A model generated the notes under the pieces. The model did no database searches. It was not told the DNA's origin and saw nothing but the letters and a program-made list of their open reading frames with translations. A program made the position numbers and the translations under genes. A stretch of DNA of 64,000 bases from Chinchilla lanigera (taxonomy: Eukaryota; Chordata; Mammalia; Rodentia; Chinchillidae), in contig NW_004955481.1 in NCBI RefSeq assembly GCF_000276665.1, positions 2,820,366 to 2,884,365 of the forward strand. The letters are read 5' to 3'. Shown one piece after another: positions 11,721 to 22,140 of the stretch (its first letter is position 1; every line of letters starts with the position of its first letter).

Positions 11721-12542
11721 GGTGCACGGATGGACACCGGCTGTAAATTTTTTTTGCGTGTGTCATGGTAGAACTTAGATTTCATCATCCTATCACAGCA
11801 AATATTAATCCAACGGAATAAAAAACATCCAATGACTGGTTCCTTAAAAAAAAAAAAGGCCTGTCCTTGATATTTCCCCAGCAATACAGTTAACCCCAAT
11901 GCACCTGTCATTTTAAGAAAGAAAAGAAAAAGACAAAAAATCTTTTTTGCAGTGTTCTCTTAAACTTAACCATGCTGAATTGAAGATGGCCTAAAGAATT
12001 TGTGAAAAATGGAATTTTCCTTGACTACCAAAAGATTTGGGAACACCAAGTAGAAATCTATCAAGCTTATCTAGAAAGGACTTGTGATTTTTCATCATGG
12101 GGGTTAAATAAAAGGACAAGAATTATTTTTATTCACAACCCAATCTGGTGGCTGAAAGTAAAAGAGTCTTTGGATAGTACAGAGAAACCTGGTATTCTGA
12201 AGAGTCCAGCTCTCTAAACCTGGCTTGTCATCAGGCTTCAACACTGTCACTGAAGCACAGAAACTCTTGTTTTTGATTGCTTTACTTACCTCCTAAGGAG
12301 ACAAAAGCAATTGAAGCCTTTTTTTGTTTTTAAACTAAAAAGAGGAAAATGTGTGTTACAAAAGATAGCACAAAAAAACTGGCTTCAGCTCAATCCATGT
12401 TACTGAGCCATCACTATCAGTTTTGAATTCACCTGGCTGGTCAGGCAAATTTTCAGGACAGTCAAATTCTCCTTCCTTCTTTTCCTTACACCAGATCAGG
12501 GTGTGAAAGTGAAGGTTGTCAAGAGTTCCTGGAGAGGCCCCG

Positions 12543-12667
12543 TCAATGGAAAGCATACAGCAGCAACAGGATGGTACAGATACCAATCACACCACCTAGG
12601 ATGAGTGAGTCTCGCCGTTTCCTAAGGTTGATCCTCTGGATTAGGCTGTTCACAGCAGGAAAACGAT
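12543..12667 (-). CDS. GOSR1: GOSR1 coding exon 9 (residues 210-250, membrane anchor, stop)
   Basis: The acceptor is TTTCCCAAAG. The exon encodes RFPAVNSLIQRINLRKRRDS, then the hydrophobic anchor LILGGVIGICTILLLLYAF and a final His, followed by TGA (stop at 12545-12543). The basic RKRRD cluster just before the anchor fits a cytosolic juxtamembrane stretch of a tail-anchored SNARE. The exon continues into a long 3' UTR. Confidence 0.97.
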
Positions 12668-12972
12668 CTTTGGGAAATCTTTATTAAGGTCATTTTGAAA
12701 GAAATCTCTTCAGTGAGAGGTCACAGGAATTATAAAAATAGCAACGGGTATAGTCCAGAAACAGTAAGTGATGGAAAGAAATAAGAAGAAAATGACACTG
12801 AGGAAGTCTCTGGAAAACACCCATTCCAAAACTGGGACAAACTCGTCTCCCAGTCTTGTGTGTAGTACACAAAGAATAGTGATGAGATTGAAAAAAAATT
12901 AATAGAGGAGAAAATACTGATGACAGCATCGATGTGTTGAGAGATTTCTGTCAAGTTTCAGATCAGGGTGGG

Positions 12973-13047
12973 ATGTCAGGATTAGCACTGGTTACTAAGG
13001 CGGGGGTGACTGCTCAGTTTTCAGTGAGATTCTAGTCAACAAGTCAC
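12973..13047 (-). repeat. Inverted near-copy of 11636-11705
   Basis: The reverse complement matches 67 of the 70 bases of 11636-11705, with small insertions of three and two bases. Blocks of 34 and 28 bases are perfect. The termini of the hAT-like element are not present here, so only its interior was copied, into intron 8. Confidence 0.8.
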
Positions 13048-13449
13048 ACGGTCAGGAAGGCACAGGACAGCCAGCTCCTATCTTGCTCCCCGACCCTTTT
13101 TTCCCCTTTCCTTCTTCTCCTACTCTCCTCCCCTAGCTCCCCCTGTTTTTTCCCTACCTTCTCTCAGAAGACAAGGGATTTCTGCTCAAGGGTTTTGAGG
13201 AAAACCTGATCCTCTCCCCATAGAGAAAAACTCTTGGATTGAGTTAATTTGGAACCAACTCTAAGGTCTACATACTCAGGTACTGGTGAATTATTTAAAA
13301 TTTTACATTTACTTTGCAGAAGGAGGTAGGATACAGTGGGAAAGTAGGTTAAAATTTTCTAGCTATCCTACTAGGGAGACAGGGGAAAAAAAGCAAAGAT
13401 AGGAAAAATTCCATTTTAGGGGTATTATAACCATCATTAACTACATTTT

Positions 13450-13526
13450 GGCCAGGTATATAGCTCAGAGGCACAGCGCCTGCCTGGCAAGCGGAAGGTC
13501 CTCAGTCTTATTCCTGCACCAAAACC
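13450..13526 (+). repeat. ID-type SINE
   Basis: Target-site duplication TAACTACATTTT at 13438-13449 and 13527-13538. Body GTATATAGCTCAGAGGCACA. Confidence 0.85.
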
Positions 13527-14298
13527 TAACTACATTTTACTTTGTATTTTAATGTATCTTTATACTCTTTCTTGTTTGTACATTATAGATTCCTTTGTAT
13601 GTCTGGCAATCATTTTGGAAAATAGACCTGCAGGTATTTCATTTCTGAAATTAGACCTTGCAGGTTAACAAAAAAAAAAATCAAGTTCAGGAAAACCAAT
13701 GGTAAAACCCCCAAGAATAATGCCTGAGAATCTTCATTGCATTTTTCTGTAACAAAATGCAGACCAGGGACATTTACTTATATGCTTATATTTTCTACAT
13801 ATTGTAGGATCATGTCTTCTAATCTTGAATATTCCCCATGCTTAGAATACATGCTGCACACATTAATGTAGTTTTTGAATTAATTAATTTAAAAAACAGG
13901 AGCAATAGCATAGTTCTAAAAATGTGGAACAAAAAGCAAGTACTGATGTAAGAGACAAAAATTCTTACAAGGTAAAAAACCACACATAGAGAAAATGCTT
14001 AATCTTTTCTTGCTTAGTAAGAGAAGAGTTTATATAAATTTTTGGTATCAGGAAATCCCACTTACGGTGGATATATTTTTGTCTGGTTCACTTTTATAGA
14101 ACCACCGTTCTTTCTTTCTATAATAATCTAGTTCAGTAGTTGAAATAGGATGGGGTGGCTCTTCCTCTCCATTTCCAGTAGTATACACACAAAGGACTGC
14201 TCAATAAGAATGTTCTACCCCTTGACTAGTGACTGGGTGGGGCAACCACAATCCTCTTTCAGATTTTTGTGACAGCTGTAAGAAAGAACACCCCTTTC

Positions 14299-14386
14299 GT
14301 TTTGTTTTGTTTTTGGCACTGGGAATCAAACTCACGACCTTGCGCTTGCCAGGCGGGAACAGTGCTGCTGAGCTATATCCCTGGCC
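14299..14386 (-). repeat. ID-type SINE
   Basis: GGCACTGGGAATCAAACTCA to GAGCTATATCCCTGGCCC, flanked by near-identical AACACCCCTTT / AACACCCTTTT. Confidence 0.8.
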
Positions 14387-14791
14387 CAAACACCCTTTTC
14401 TCTTCCCACAGCGTTCTGAGCTAGTGTCATAGCCATCTCACTTATCCTGGGGAAAAACTCTGCTTGAGAGTAAAGTTAGCAGTGGAAAGTTGAGATAAGA
14501 GAAAAGGCAGAATCCTGACAATAAAATATGAGCCACTCAATCCAGTCATGCCTTAAGCCAAATTCCACTTTTACAGTTACATGAAAATTAATTCTCTCCT
14601 TGTCTCATTTAAGTCAATATAAATTAGGTTTCTGTTACTATCTCTCTATGGAGTCCTAACACTTATTTTGTTTGATTTTTTTGAACACTCATTCTTTTGG
14701 AATGACTATAAATTCCCAAGTGGCTAATCTGTACCAGGTACCATGCTGGGCTCTGGAATACTTCCTTGCCTTGACACCTTAGTAACCAGTC

Positions 14792-14885
14792 TTTTTTTTT
14801 TTTTTCCGGTACTGGGGATAGAACTCACGACCTTGTGCTTGCCAGGCAGGCACTTATGCCACTGAGCTATATCCCCAGCCTCCCA
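14792..14885 (-). repeat. ID-type SINE
   Basis: T-run then CCGGTACTGGGGATAGAACT to GAGCTATATCCCCAGCCTCC. Confidence 0.8.
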
Positions 14886-14919
14886 ACACCCTGTCTTAAA
14901 ACCTTAAAAAAATTTGGGG

Positions 14920-15070
14920 CTGGGCATTATAGAACATACATATAATCCCAGCACTCTGGAAGTCTCAGGCAGGAGGATCGAAGTTCAAACCCACTCTGGG
15001 CCAAGACGGGTGCGGGGAGCCTGGGAATGTAGCTCAGTGTTCTCCGTACTCAATCCCTAGAATACAAAGA
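14920..15070 (+). repeat. B1-ID dimeric SINE with GA-rich tail
   Basis: CATATAATCCCAGCACTCTG B1 half, then CCTGGGAATGTAGCTCAGTG ID half, followed by a purine-rich tract to about 15150. Confidence 0.6.
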
Positions 15071-15360
15071 GGAAGGGAGAGAAAGGGAGGTCGAGAAGGA
15101 GGGAGGAAAAAGGACAGCCAGCTAGAGTGAGAGACAGGGAAAGGGAGACACTGACAACAGATACGTCCAATTCACAGTAAAGGACATGCAGAACAGTGGG
15201 GACAAATTCTAATGCACAATTTGTCAATCAGTATTTTAAATGACCCAGCTAAATAATCTCCACTTCTATTTCAAAGTTTTGATGGTTTCACAAAATATAA
15301 ACTCTTACACTGTATTCACTAAATAGCCTTTGTTCTTGCCTGATTTTACAGGAACTTAAA

Positions 15361-15543
15361 ATCTGAACCTCTCTTGCTGTGGAACTGGCCCTCGCCACCT
15401 TTATTAGCCTAATTCTTCATTTGCAAAACAACAATAATTTCCACATCCTCTGTTTCATGGTAATGATAAAGTGGCATATTGCACAGAACAGTGCTCTGTA
15501 AGCTGCACAGCACTATACAATATGTGGCTTTGCACTAGGCAAC
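15361..15543 (+). repeat. MIR-like segment, donor copy of a 183-bp local duplication
   Basis: The internal part resembles an old MIR SINE (TTCATTTGCAAAAC, then ACAGAACAGTGCTCTGTAAG). This segment recurs at 18309-18491 with 182 of 183 bases identical. Here it sits in ordinary intron 8 sequence and is followed by an A-rich run, so it is the likely source. Confidence 0.85.
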
Positions 15544-15879
15544 AAGGCAAGAAAAAAAAAAAGATTGGAAAATACCAATAAACTCCAGGATATACTTTTC
15601 CTTAGGCAAAGTAGGAATCAAACTAAAAGTAGCCTTAAATTATCTAGGATCAGAAGATACTCAACTTTTGAAAATTATAGGTCCTTCTTCACAGTAGTTG
15701 CAGAGGAAAGCATTTTTCCCTAAAAGGCTCATCTTCCTAAAGAGTAAATAAATAATCAGAATGGCCCGCTTATTAGTTTTCTTGCTGGGCCTCTTAGAAG
15801 TACTACTAATCTTAATCTGAATTGGGAAACTGAAAGGCTAAAAGATCACAACAAACAGTGAATCTAACCAGGAATTCAC

Positions 15880-15957
15880 CTTGAGCTTCTCATCTATGTA
15901 TAAGGCTTCTTCCTTTGTGCCTCCTTCTAAGTATTTGCCGCTAACTTGTTCTCCAAA
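15880..15957 (-). other. Candidate cryptic or alternative exon in GOSR1 intron 8
   Basis: A 78-nt stretch is bounded on the minus strand by a pyrimidine-rich acceptor (CTATTTTTCCAG) and a donor AAG|GTGAAT. One frame is open throughout (FGEQVSGKYLEGG, then TKEEALYIDEKLK), but it does not match the phase of exon 8. Spliced after exon 8 it would reach a TAG after five codons. I do not recognise the peptide. It could be a poison exon, a relic exon or chance. Confidence 0.25.
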
Positions 15958-16270
15958 CTGGAAAAATAGACAGAACATAATTTGTGATGTTCAGGTAGGA
16001 CAATATACAGTGAAAATCTAATATGGATTTAGAACTATTAAGGGTAGAATAATTTTAAAACGCACCCTGAGATCTAGTGGTATTAAATCTCCAATGTGCA
16101 GTCTTCCAGAAACGGTACTAAACAGCATGAGCTTTCACAATGTAAGTATTCGTACGTAATTACTGAGGGGCTTCACTGCAATTGATGCTCAGTACCTGTA
16201 CCCCAACAACATAATAGATGCACACATACCACACACCCCAACATAGATTTCAAATTTTTAAAAAGGATAC

Positions 16271-16353
16271 TGGCCAAAGTGTTCATTTTGCTGTGAATTG
16301 ACTTCAATATTCCTCTCTGTGAAGTCATATTTTCTTTTGTTGCCATAGCAATG
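16271..16353 (-). CDS. GOSR1: GOSR1 coding exon 8 (residues 182-209, SNARE core)
   Basis: The acceptor is CCTCTTGAAG and the donor CCA|GTATCC. The 83-nt exon encodes IAMATKENMTSQRGILKSI then HSKMNTLA. The glutamine of MTSQRG (residue 194 of the assembled protein) is the expected zero-layer Q. The exon ends one base into an Asn codon. Confidence 0.96.
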
Positions 16354-16824
16354 CTTCAAGAGGGGAAAAAAGAGAAACAAATTGGTACCTGAGATTATTT
16401 TGCACACAGCATTCATCATACCTCTAAAACTACTGCATGCGACATCATTTTTAAAAGCACCAAAATCACTTTCCAAGACGTTTTTCTCATTGCTCTTTTT
16501 CTGAATGACCTCATTGCTACTCAACAATATCTGTTTGTATAAATCAGTAGGCCATTTTCTATGTTTTCTTTAAAATAACAAATAAGACATTATCATAGAA
16601 AGCACACACTACAAACTTAAGCCAAGGACACACCTACTAAAATATCCTTAATCAGAAAAAATTGTTGAGAGGGAAGCAGAGAATTATAACCATAAAAAGA
16701 ACCCAAAGTATATATTTATACATAACCAGTTCTCAATTTATGAGCAAATTGTTTCAAAATTTTACTTAAGAATCAATAGCAGATAGCAAACTTGGGGGTA
16801 CACAAGAGGTATTACACTGTTTTT

Positions 16825-16988
16825 CTTTTCTTCTCTTTTTTTTTTTTTTTTGAGACAGTTTCACTATGTAGTGCAGGCTGGCTTTGAACTCACTACGTAG
16901 CCCAGGCTGGGCTCAAACTCTCAGCCATCCTCTTGCCTCAGCCTCTGGAGTGCTGGGATTACAGGTATGCACCACCACATCCGGCTTA
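16825..16988 (-). repeat. B1-type SINE
   Basis: T-run, GAGACAGTTTCACTATGTAG to GATTACAGGTATGCACCACC. Flanked by TTACACTG on both sides. Confidence 0.85.
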
Positions 16989-17309
16989 CACTGGGTTTTA
17001 AGCCAGCTAACAAAGATCATAGATTTTTTAAACATGACTAAGACAGGGGAAAAAACACTCTGTAGAATACAATCTTTTCATTTGACTACTTCAATGTTCT
17101 GTTAAAAGAATGTGACTACTACTTATTTGGTATTGCTGTATCACCTTAGACATTAGAATCCTAGTGGGTATCTATTTTGATATGTAACACATAGGGGAAT
17201 GCTTTTAGATACTGACATTATGAAAAGCTATAGACAATGGAATCCTGAGGAATTCAGAATTCAGAGGAATTCTGAAAATATCTGAAACATTAGGAAAAAA
17301 AAAGCAAGC

Positions 17310-18180
17310 AATACAGATTGAGATTCTGGGAAGATGGTGGTTATAGCATAAATTCTTGATCTCATCTCTGACCCATTTTTCTTCATGAAGTAACACTAGA
17401 ACAAAAGCAGACATGCCGGGGAAAGTCCATCTGAAACCCCAAGTTCCCTTGAGATCTCCTGGGAAGAGAGCCAGGTGGACGGCTACACTTTCTCAAGTGA
17501 GGAGAGAACCAAGGGAAGGATGGCAGGGGAAGTCAGATTTTTCTTCAAGTCTTGAGCAAAGACCCAGGTTTCCTCACTTCTTAAGGAACTCAGACAGTGA
17601 AAGACTATGAATCTACATGTATAGGACCTGTAGTCCCTACAGCTAGGAAAGGTCTGCTACTCATAGATTTATAGGCAAAGAACTTACAGTCTAGCAGCTG
17701 GTGGGATGCTCAGCCCCTACGGAGAACTGCTGGGTTATTCACTGCTTGAATCTCTACTAGTGTGGCCACTCTGAGAGCCATGAACACATTTTTGGATAGG
17801 CAAAACCTCAAAGAATAAACCACCACCTATCTAATAGAAGTGAGATGCTAGGGGAGTACTCTAAATAAATGGTAAATGGGTTAAAACTTTAATTTCTCCC
17901 CTCACCCCCTTTTTTTTGAGACAAGGTCTTGCTATGTAGTTCAGACTGGCCTTTGATTTACTATGTAGCCCAGGTTGGCCTCAAACTCATAGCAATTCTC
18001 CTGCCTCAGCTTCTTGAGTGTTGGGATTACAGGTGTGCACCACCACACCTGGCTTAAAACTTTAATTTCAAGATCTGAGCAGGCAAGAAGAAATAATAGT
18101 GTGTAAGGCAATACAAGGATATTGAAACATTCTAGAATAGTAGAACAATAAGAACAATAGATACACCAAAAAGCACCCCA
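17310..18180 (+). mobile_element. L1 5'-end fragment in GOSR1 intron 7
   Basis: TTCTGGGAAGATGGTGG at 17325 resembles the start of mammalian L1 5' UTRs. ORF1-like sequence (CAAGATCTGAGCAGGCAAG and following) continues after a B1 insertion at 17897-18053. The CHMP3 pseudogene begins right after it. Confidence 0.5.
17897..18053 (-). repeat. B1-type SINE, recent
   Basis: Perfect 16-bp duplication TTAAAACTTTAATTTC at 17881-17896 and 18054-18069. It splits the L1 5' fragment. Confidence 0.9.
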
Positions 18181-18185
18181 CACGT

Positions 18186-18776
18186 CTGTGACTTCAGGGA
18201 AAAAACTGGATCTGTGAAAGATATCTCCAAGAAGGGCCAGAGGGACGTCTGTGGGCTTCTGGTCAAGGGGATGATTAGGTCAAAGAAGTCTGCGACAGAA
18301 TTCTATGCATCTGAACCTCTCTTGCTGTGGAACTGGCCCTCGCCACCTTTATTAGCCTAATTCTTCATCTGCAAAACAACAATAATTTCCACATCCTCTG
18401 TTTCATGGTAATGATAAAGTGGCATATTGCACAGAACAGTGCTCTGTAAGCTGCACAGCACTATACAATATGTGGCTTTGCACTAGGCAACTTAAACTCT
18501 ACTAATGGGGATAAAGAATCTGCTGGAGGTCTTGGTGGCCAGTTCTTTGCAAAAGAGCAGAGAATTGATGAAGAGCCACGCCAAGTCTCAAAGACCCCAG
18601 AAATCCAGGCTGCCACACGGGAACTAACCAAAACAATGATGAAGGCTGAGGTCAGAGAAGAGATACCAAAGGACGCTTCTAAAAGCATAAATGATCAGCA
18701 AGAAATGAAATAAGCAGCAGAAATGGAAACCGACAAAATTATACTTGAAATTACAGCAGGGGCCTTGGGCAAAGCA
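18186..18776 (+). pseudogene. CHMP3: CHMP3 (VPS24) processed pseudogene, interrupted and 5'/3' truncated
   Basis: Translated fragments match CHMP3, an ESCRT-III subunit, from about the end of its first helix onward. SVKD..KKGQ.DVC, then MIRS.K and YAS, precede the interruption at 18309. PEIQA..REL, MMKA and AEME.D.I..EITAGALGKA follow it. Between them, nucleotides 18492-18600 align to the CHMP3 coding sequence with indels. A TAA interrupts the frame at about 18710, and the acidic C-terminus is absent. The copy has no introns, as expected of an L1-mediated retrocopy. A 183-bp foreign segment (18309-18491) splits it, with loss of about ten bases at the junction. It lies antisense in GOSR1 intron 7. 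Confidence 0.85.
18309..18491 (+). repeat. 183-bp copy of 15361-15543 inserted in the CHMP3 pseudogene
   Basis: It is identical to 15361-15543 except at one base (C here, T there, in TTCAT[C/T]TGCAAAAC). Similarity stops abruptly at both ends. CHMP3-like sequence lies directly on each side. There is no A-tail or target-site duplication, so this is not normal SINE insertion. Confidence 0.85.
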
Positions 18777-19324
18777 ACTCTATTTAAAAATAGGTGCTAT
18801 GGTCTTGTATAAGACAATGTAATTCAAACTTAGGTTGGATAACCTGAGCCAATCTTTGAACCATATATATATGCCTCTGTTTTTTAAACCATCTCCTGTG
18901 TACTTCAGCTCACAAGTGGGTGGAAATTAAAAAATAATTTCCGCAAAGCACTTTGTACTCCTTGGAGAATGGACATTATCATCATACATTAAGTTATTAC
19001 CTTGTTGAATATGCATGATTTCCAGTACCACATAAAGTATATCTAGACATATTTCCCCATCTCATCCCATCATTTGAAGTTGAGCTAAGTGAAATATAGG
19101 CTATTACTTCAAGGGTCAGATACTTAGAGGCAAAATACAAGCTCCAAATAATATATAATGCTTTTAAAACGATAAATCATTGATGTGCTTACCGGAACTT
19201 AAACTTTCTTACTTGTTCTGTGAGCTAGACTCACACTTATTTTTTCAACAACAAACAATACTAGTTATACAGCTAAAGCTAAAAGATTTATAAATATTAA
19301 GTTAGCTTTTTAAAACTCAGGTTT

Positions 19325-19545
19325 CATTTTTTTAAATTAATTTTATTGGTACACTTTAATATACATAATAATGACATTTGTCATATAGAATTTGTACCTG
19401 TACATGATACATATCTTGATTCTTCTTTATTCCCCCAACCTCCTCCCCTCCATTCAGCTCCTCTTCCCTTCCTTATTTACAAAAGCTTTGTTTCTATTTC
19501 CTTCCTTCTATTCTTTATTTTTCCCCTTCCCCCTCAAGAGTTAGT
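19325..19545 (-). mobile_element. L1 3' end, minus orientation
   Basis: A T-rich start at 19325, then ACACTTTAATATACATAATA and a long C/T-rich tract (19420-19545), the reverse of the purine-rich L1 3' UTR seen at 40080-40200. Confidence 0.45.
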
Positions 19546-20004
19546 TGTTTTAAATAAATTGATGTCAAACCCTATATTCAGTTGTATAATATTTAAAGTC
19601 TCCAAAAAGAATTTGACATATGAAATATGCAGAAATAATTACTAAATTTAAACTCTACCTTCTCTGTAATTATAACTAGACTTATATTCAAGAAAATTTC
19701 ACTTGTGATACTTATCATATTTTGAAACAAAAGATAATTTAAAATGAAAAGACCAACTATGATGTTGTCCAACCAGAAAAGTAACAGTAGCAGTGATTCA
19801 ATGGTTCTCAAGTGTTCCTGTCCTTTAAGGTACCCCAAATTTTTATACCTGTTTTAGAGGCAGGCTTGCCCTAGAAAATCAGACAAGGGTTATCAACTCA
19901 TGTTTAAGACTGTTTCCAATTTAAAAAATGACAATAAAAAGATTGAGTATAAATTAAATAAATAGTATGAATTAACTGGAAAAATTAACCTACATAAAAC
20001 AGCC

Positions 20005-20100
20005 TAGGGGCAGGGATATAGCTCAGCGGCACAAGTGCCTGCCTGGCAAGCGCGAAGGTCCTGAGTTCGATTCCTGGTACAAAAAAAACCAAAAAACAAA
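20005..20100 (+). repeat. ID-type SINE
   Basis: GGCAGGGATATAGCTCAGCG to GAGTTCGATTCCTGGTAC plus A-tail. Flanked by AAAACAGCC copies. It lies 330 bp 3' of exon 7 in intron 7. Confidence 0.85.
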
Positions 20101-20320
20101 AAACAGCCCAATTCCAATAACTATAGAAATAAATGTTTGGGGCTTTAAATGTCTCCTATAAGGAAAAGTCACAGTAAAAATATATTACCATCTAATGAAA
20201 TTCTCATCTTTAAAGAGAATGACTTGATTTTCACTCTAATGCAAAGGATTAAATCGATCTGTTCATTAATGTACATGCAAACAAATACCAACAAAGTAAA
20301 ACAAAAAAAATCACTCCTAC

Positions 20321-20350
20321 CTTATTGTTTCTTCTATCAGACGATCTGAG
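20321..20350 (-). CDS. GOSR1: GOSR1 coding exon 7 (30-nt microexon, residues 172-181)
   Basis: The acceptor is TTATTTGCAG and the donor AAG|GTAGGAGTGA. Its 30 bases encode SDRLIEETI with a split Ser codon at the end, the start of the SNARE heptads. It sits 21.2 kb from exon 6. Its length is a multiple of three, so skipping would be in frame but would remove ten SNARE-region residues. Confidence 0.95.
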
Positions 20351-20539
20351 CTGCAAATAAAAAGAAAATTCAAGTCCTGAACACAAACTTGTATTTAATT
20401 TTTCTATATTTATAGATAAGATTTTCAGCCACTTATATACACAAAATACCTAATTTCTGAAGGCATTTGGAGAAAACCCTGGACTCTGAAATTAATTTAT
20501 CCATAAACTATATAATTTACATTTTACTTACTCACACAG

Positions 20540-20625
20540 TAATATGAAAACAGGGAGTAACTAGCCCAAGAGTCACATGGTTATTAGGCAGAGCCAGGAT
20601 TCAAATTCAAACAGCTTGACAGGAA
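20540..20625 (-). repeat. MIR-like relic
   Basis: GAGTCACATGGTTATTAGGC then AGAGCCAGGATTCAAATTCA follow the reverse MIR core. Confidence 0.5.
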
Positions 20626-20639
20626 ATACTTCAAAGAAT

Positions 20640-22140
20640 CAATAACTGGGATCTCATCTTACTGAAAAGTTTTTGCACATCAAAACAAACCACCAACAGA
20701 GTAAAAAGAAAACCCACAAATTGGGAAAAAATTTTAGCCAACTGCCCCTCAGACAAAGGACTTAGCTATCTAGAACATATAAAGAATTAAAAAAAAAAAA
20801 TCAGACCCCCTAAATTCAAAGACCCAATCCAAAAATGGGCATCTGAGATGAATACACACTTCTCAGATGAAGAAATACTAATGGCAAATAAATATATGAA
20901 AAAATATTCAACATCATTAGTCATTCAAGAAATGCAAATTAAAACAACAATGAGATTCCCTTCCACCCCAGAAAGTATGGCTATTATCAAGAAGTCAACC
21001 AATGACAAATGCTGGAGAGGCTGTGGGGAAAAAGGAACCCTTCTCCACTGCTGCTGGTGGGAGTGTAGATTGGTGATACCACGGTGGAAATCAGTTTGGA
21101 GATTCCTCACATAACTAGGATTAGAAGTCCCACTTAACCCAGCTATTCCCCTTTTGGGTATTTTCCCAAAAGAATTAAAAACATTATACCACAATGATAT
21201 ATGTGCACCCATGTTTATAGCAGCATAATTTGTCATGGCTACATCTTGGAAACAATCTAAATGTCCATCAACTGAGGAATGGATAAAAAAGATGTGATAT
21301 TTTTATACAATAGAGTATTACTCAGCTATAAAAAAAAGATAAACTCGGGACTTTTATAGGTATATAGATGCAACTAGAGACCACACTCACAAGTGAAATA
21401 AATTGGACCCACATGTGTAAATATCATATTGTCTCCCTAGTGTAAGAACCTGAAAGAGTAAATAAAACCCAAAACGTACAATAGATAATATGAAAGGGAA
21501 AGAAACTGCTCAAAGGAAGGAACAACTGGGATGAGGGAAAGAAGAAAAAGAAAGAAGGAAGGCTATGTGTATATATGTATAACTAGGATAACTGTACTGC
21601 TGACGTCTGGTGGTTTATTGAAAGGAACAGTTAAATACTTAAAGTTTTGATCAATTTTGCATGCTTATATCTGGTAATCTCAGCAACTGATTTGAAGACA
21701 ATATGCAATAGAACAACCACTGGTGAATTCCTACCATCTTGTCTAGTGAAACTCTGTACTGTCTCTAATGTTTTTTAATAATTATTTTTTTATTCTCTTT
21801 AATGGTTTGAACAATCTTCCATTCCTACATCTGGTAATCTGAGCAACGTAGTTGAAGATAACTATATGTAATATAACCACCACTGTTAATTCCTATCATT
21901 TGGTTTTGAAAACCTGTATCATTTTTAATGTTCTTGCTTTGTTTTTTTTTCCGGTACCAGGAATCAAACTCACGACATTGAGCTTGCCAGGCAGGCGCTG
22001 TGCCACTGAGCTAAATCCCCAGCCCCTTCTTGCTTTGTTGTTTGTGTCTGTGATGTCGGTATTTTGCTACTGTTCTTTTTTTACTACTCTCTTTAAAACA
22101 AAAACAAAAACAAAAAACCAAAAAAACCAAACAGCTTGAC
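20640..22140 (+). mobile_element. L1 3' fragment with tandem 3' UTR units
   Basis: It encodes the ORF2 C-terminus (NKYMKKYSTSLVIQEMQIKT, then CWRGCGEKGTLLHC) with stops and shifts. 3' UTR follows from about 21300. From 21634 an imperfect ~160-bp unit occurs twice (ATCTGGTAATCT at 21669 and 21829). An ID SINE is inserted at 21944-22026. Confidence 0.75.
21944..22026 (-). repeat. ID-type SINE
   Basis: Perfect duplication TTCTTGCTTTGTT at 21931-21943 and 22027-22039, within an L1 3' UTR. Confidence 0.9.

Larger units (their letters stand above)
8490..12542 (-). other. GOSR1: Inferred GOSR1 3' UTR (about 4 kb)
   Basis: There is no splice structure or second gene between the stop codon and the strong poly(A) signal near 8.5 kb. 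The stretch carries AU-rich patches, a hAT-like element (11549-11720), a B1-like SINE (9888-10010) and a young ID SINE (8954-9067, same sense as the gene). A long GOSR1 3' UTR fits what I recall from other mammals. The exact end and any shorter isoforms are inferred. Confidence 0.6.

Noticed and set aside
12690..12954. Minus-strand ORFs just upstream of GOSR1 exon 9
   Set aside because: They are intron 8 sequence with no match to GOSR1; the exon 9 acceptor at 12668 joins in frame with exon 8 without them.
13080..13160. C/T-rich tract as a possible regulatory or triplex element
   Set aside because: Composition alone; no symmetry or motif strong enough to support a call.
17225..17270. Small palindromic GAATTC-rich patch
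   Set aside because: Short imperfect inverted repeat (CAGAATTC...GAATTCTG) expected by chance in AT-rich sequence.
18461..18688. 75-codon minus-strand ORF
   Set aside because: It is the reverse shadow of the CHMP3 pseudogene and its insertion.
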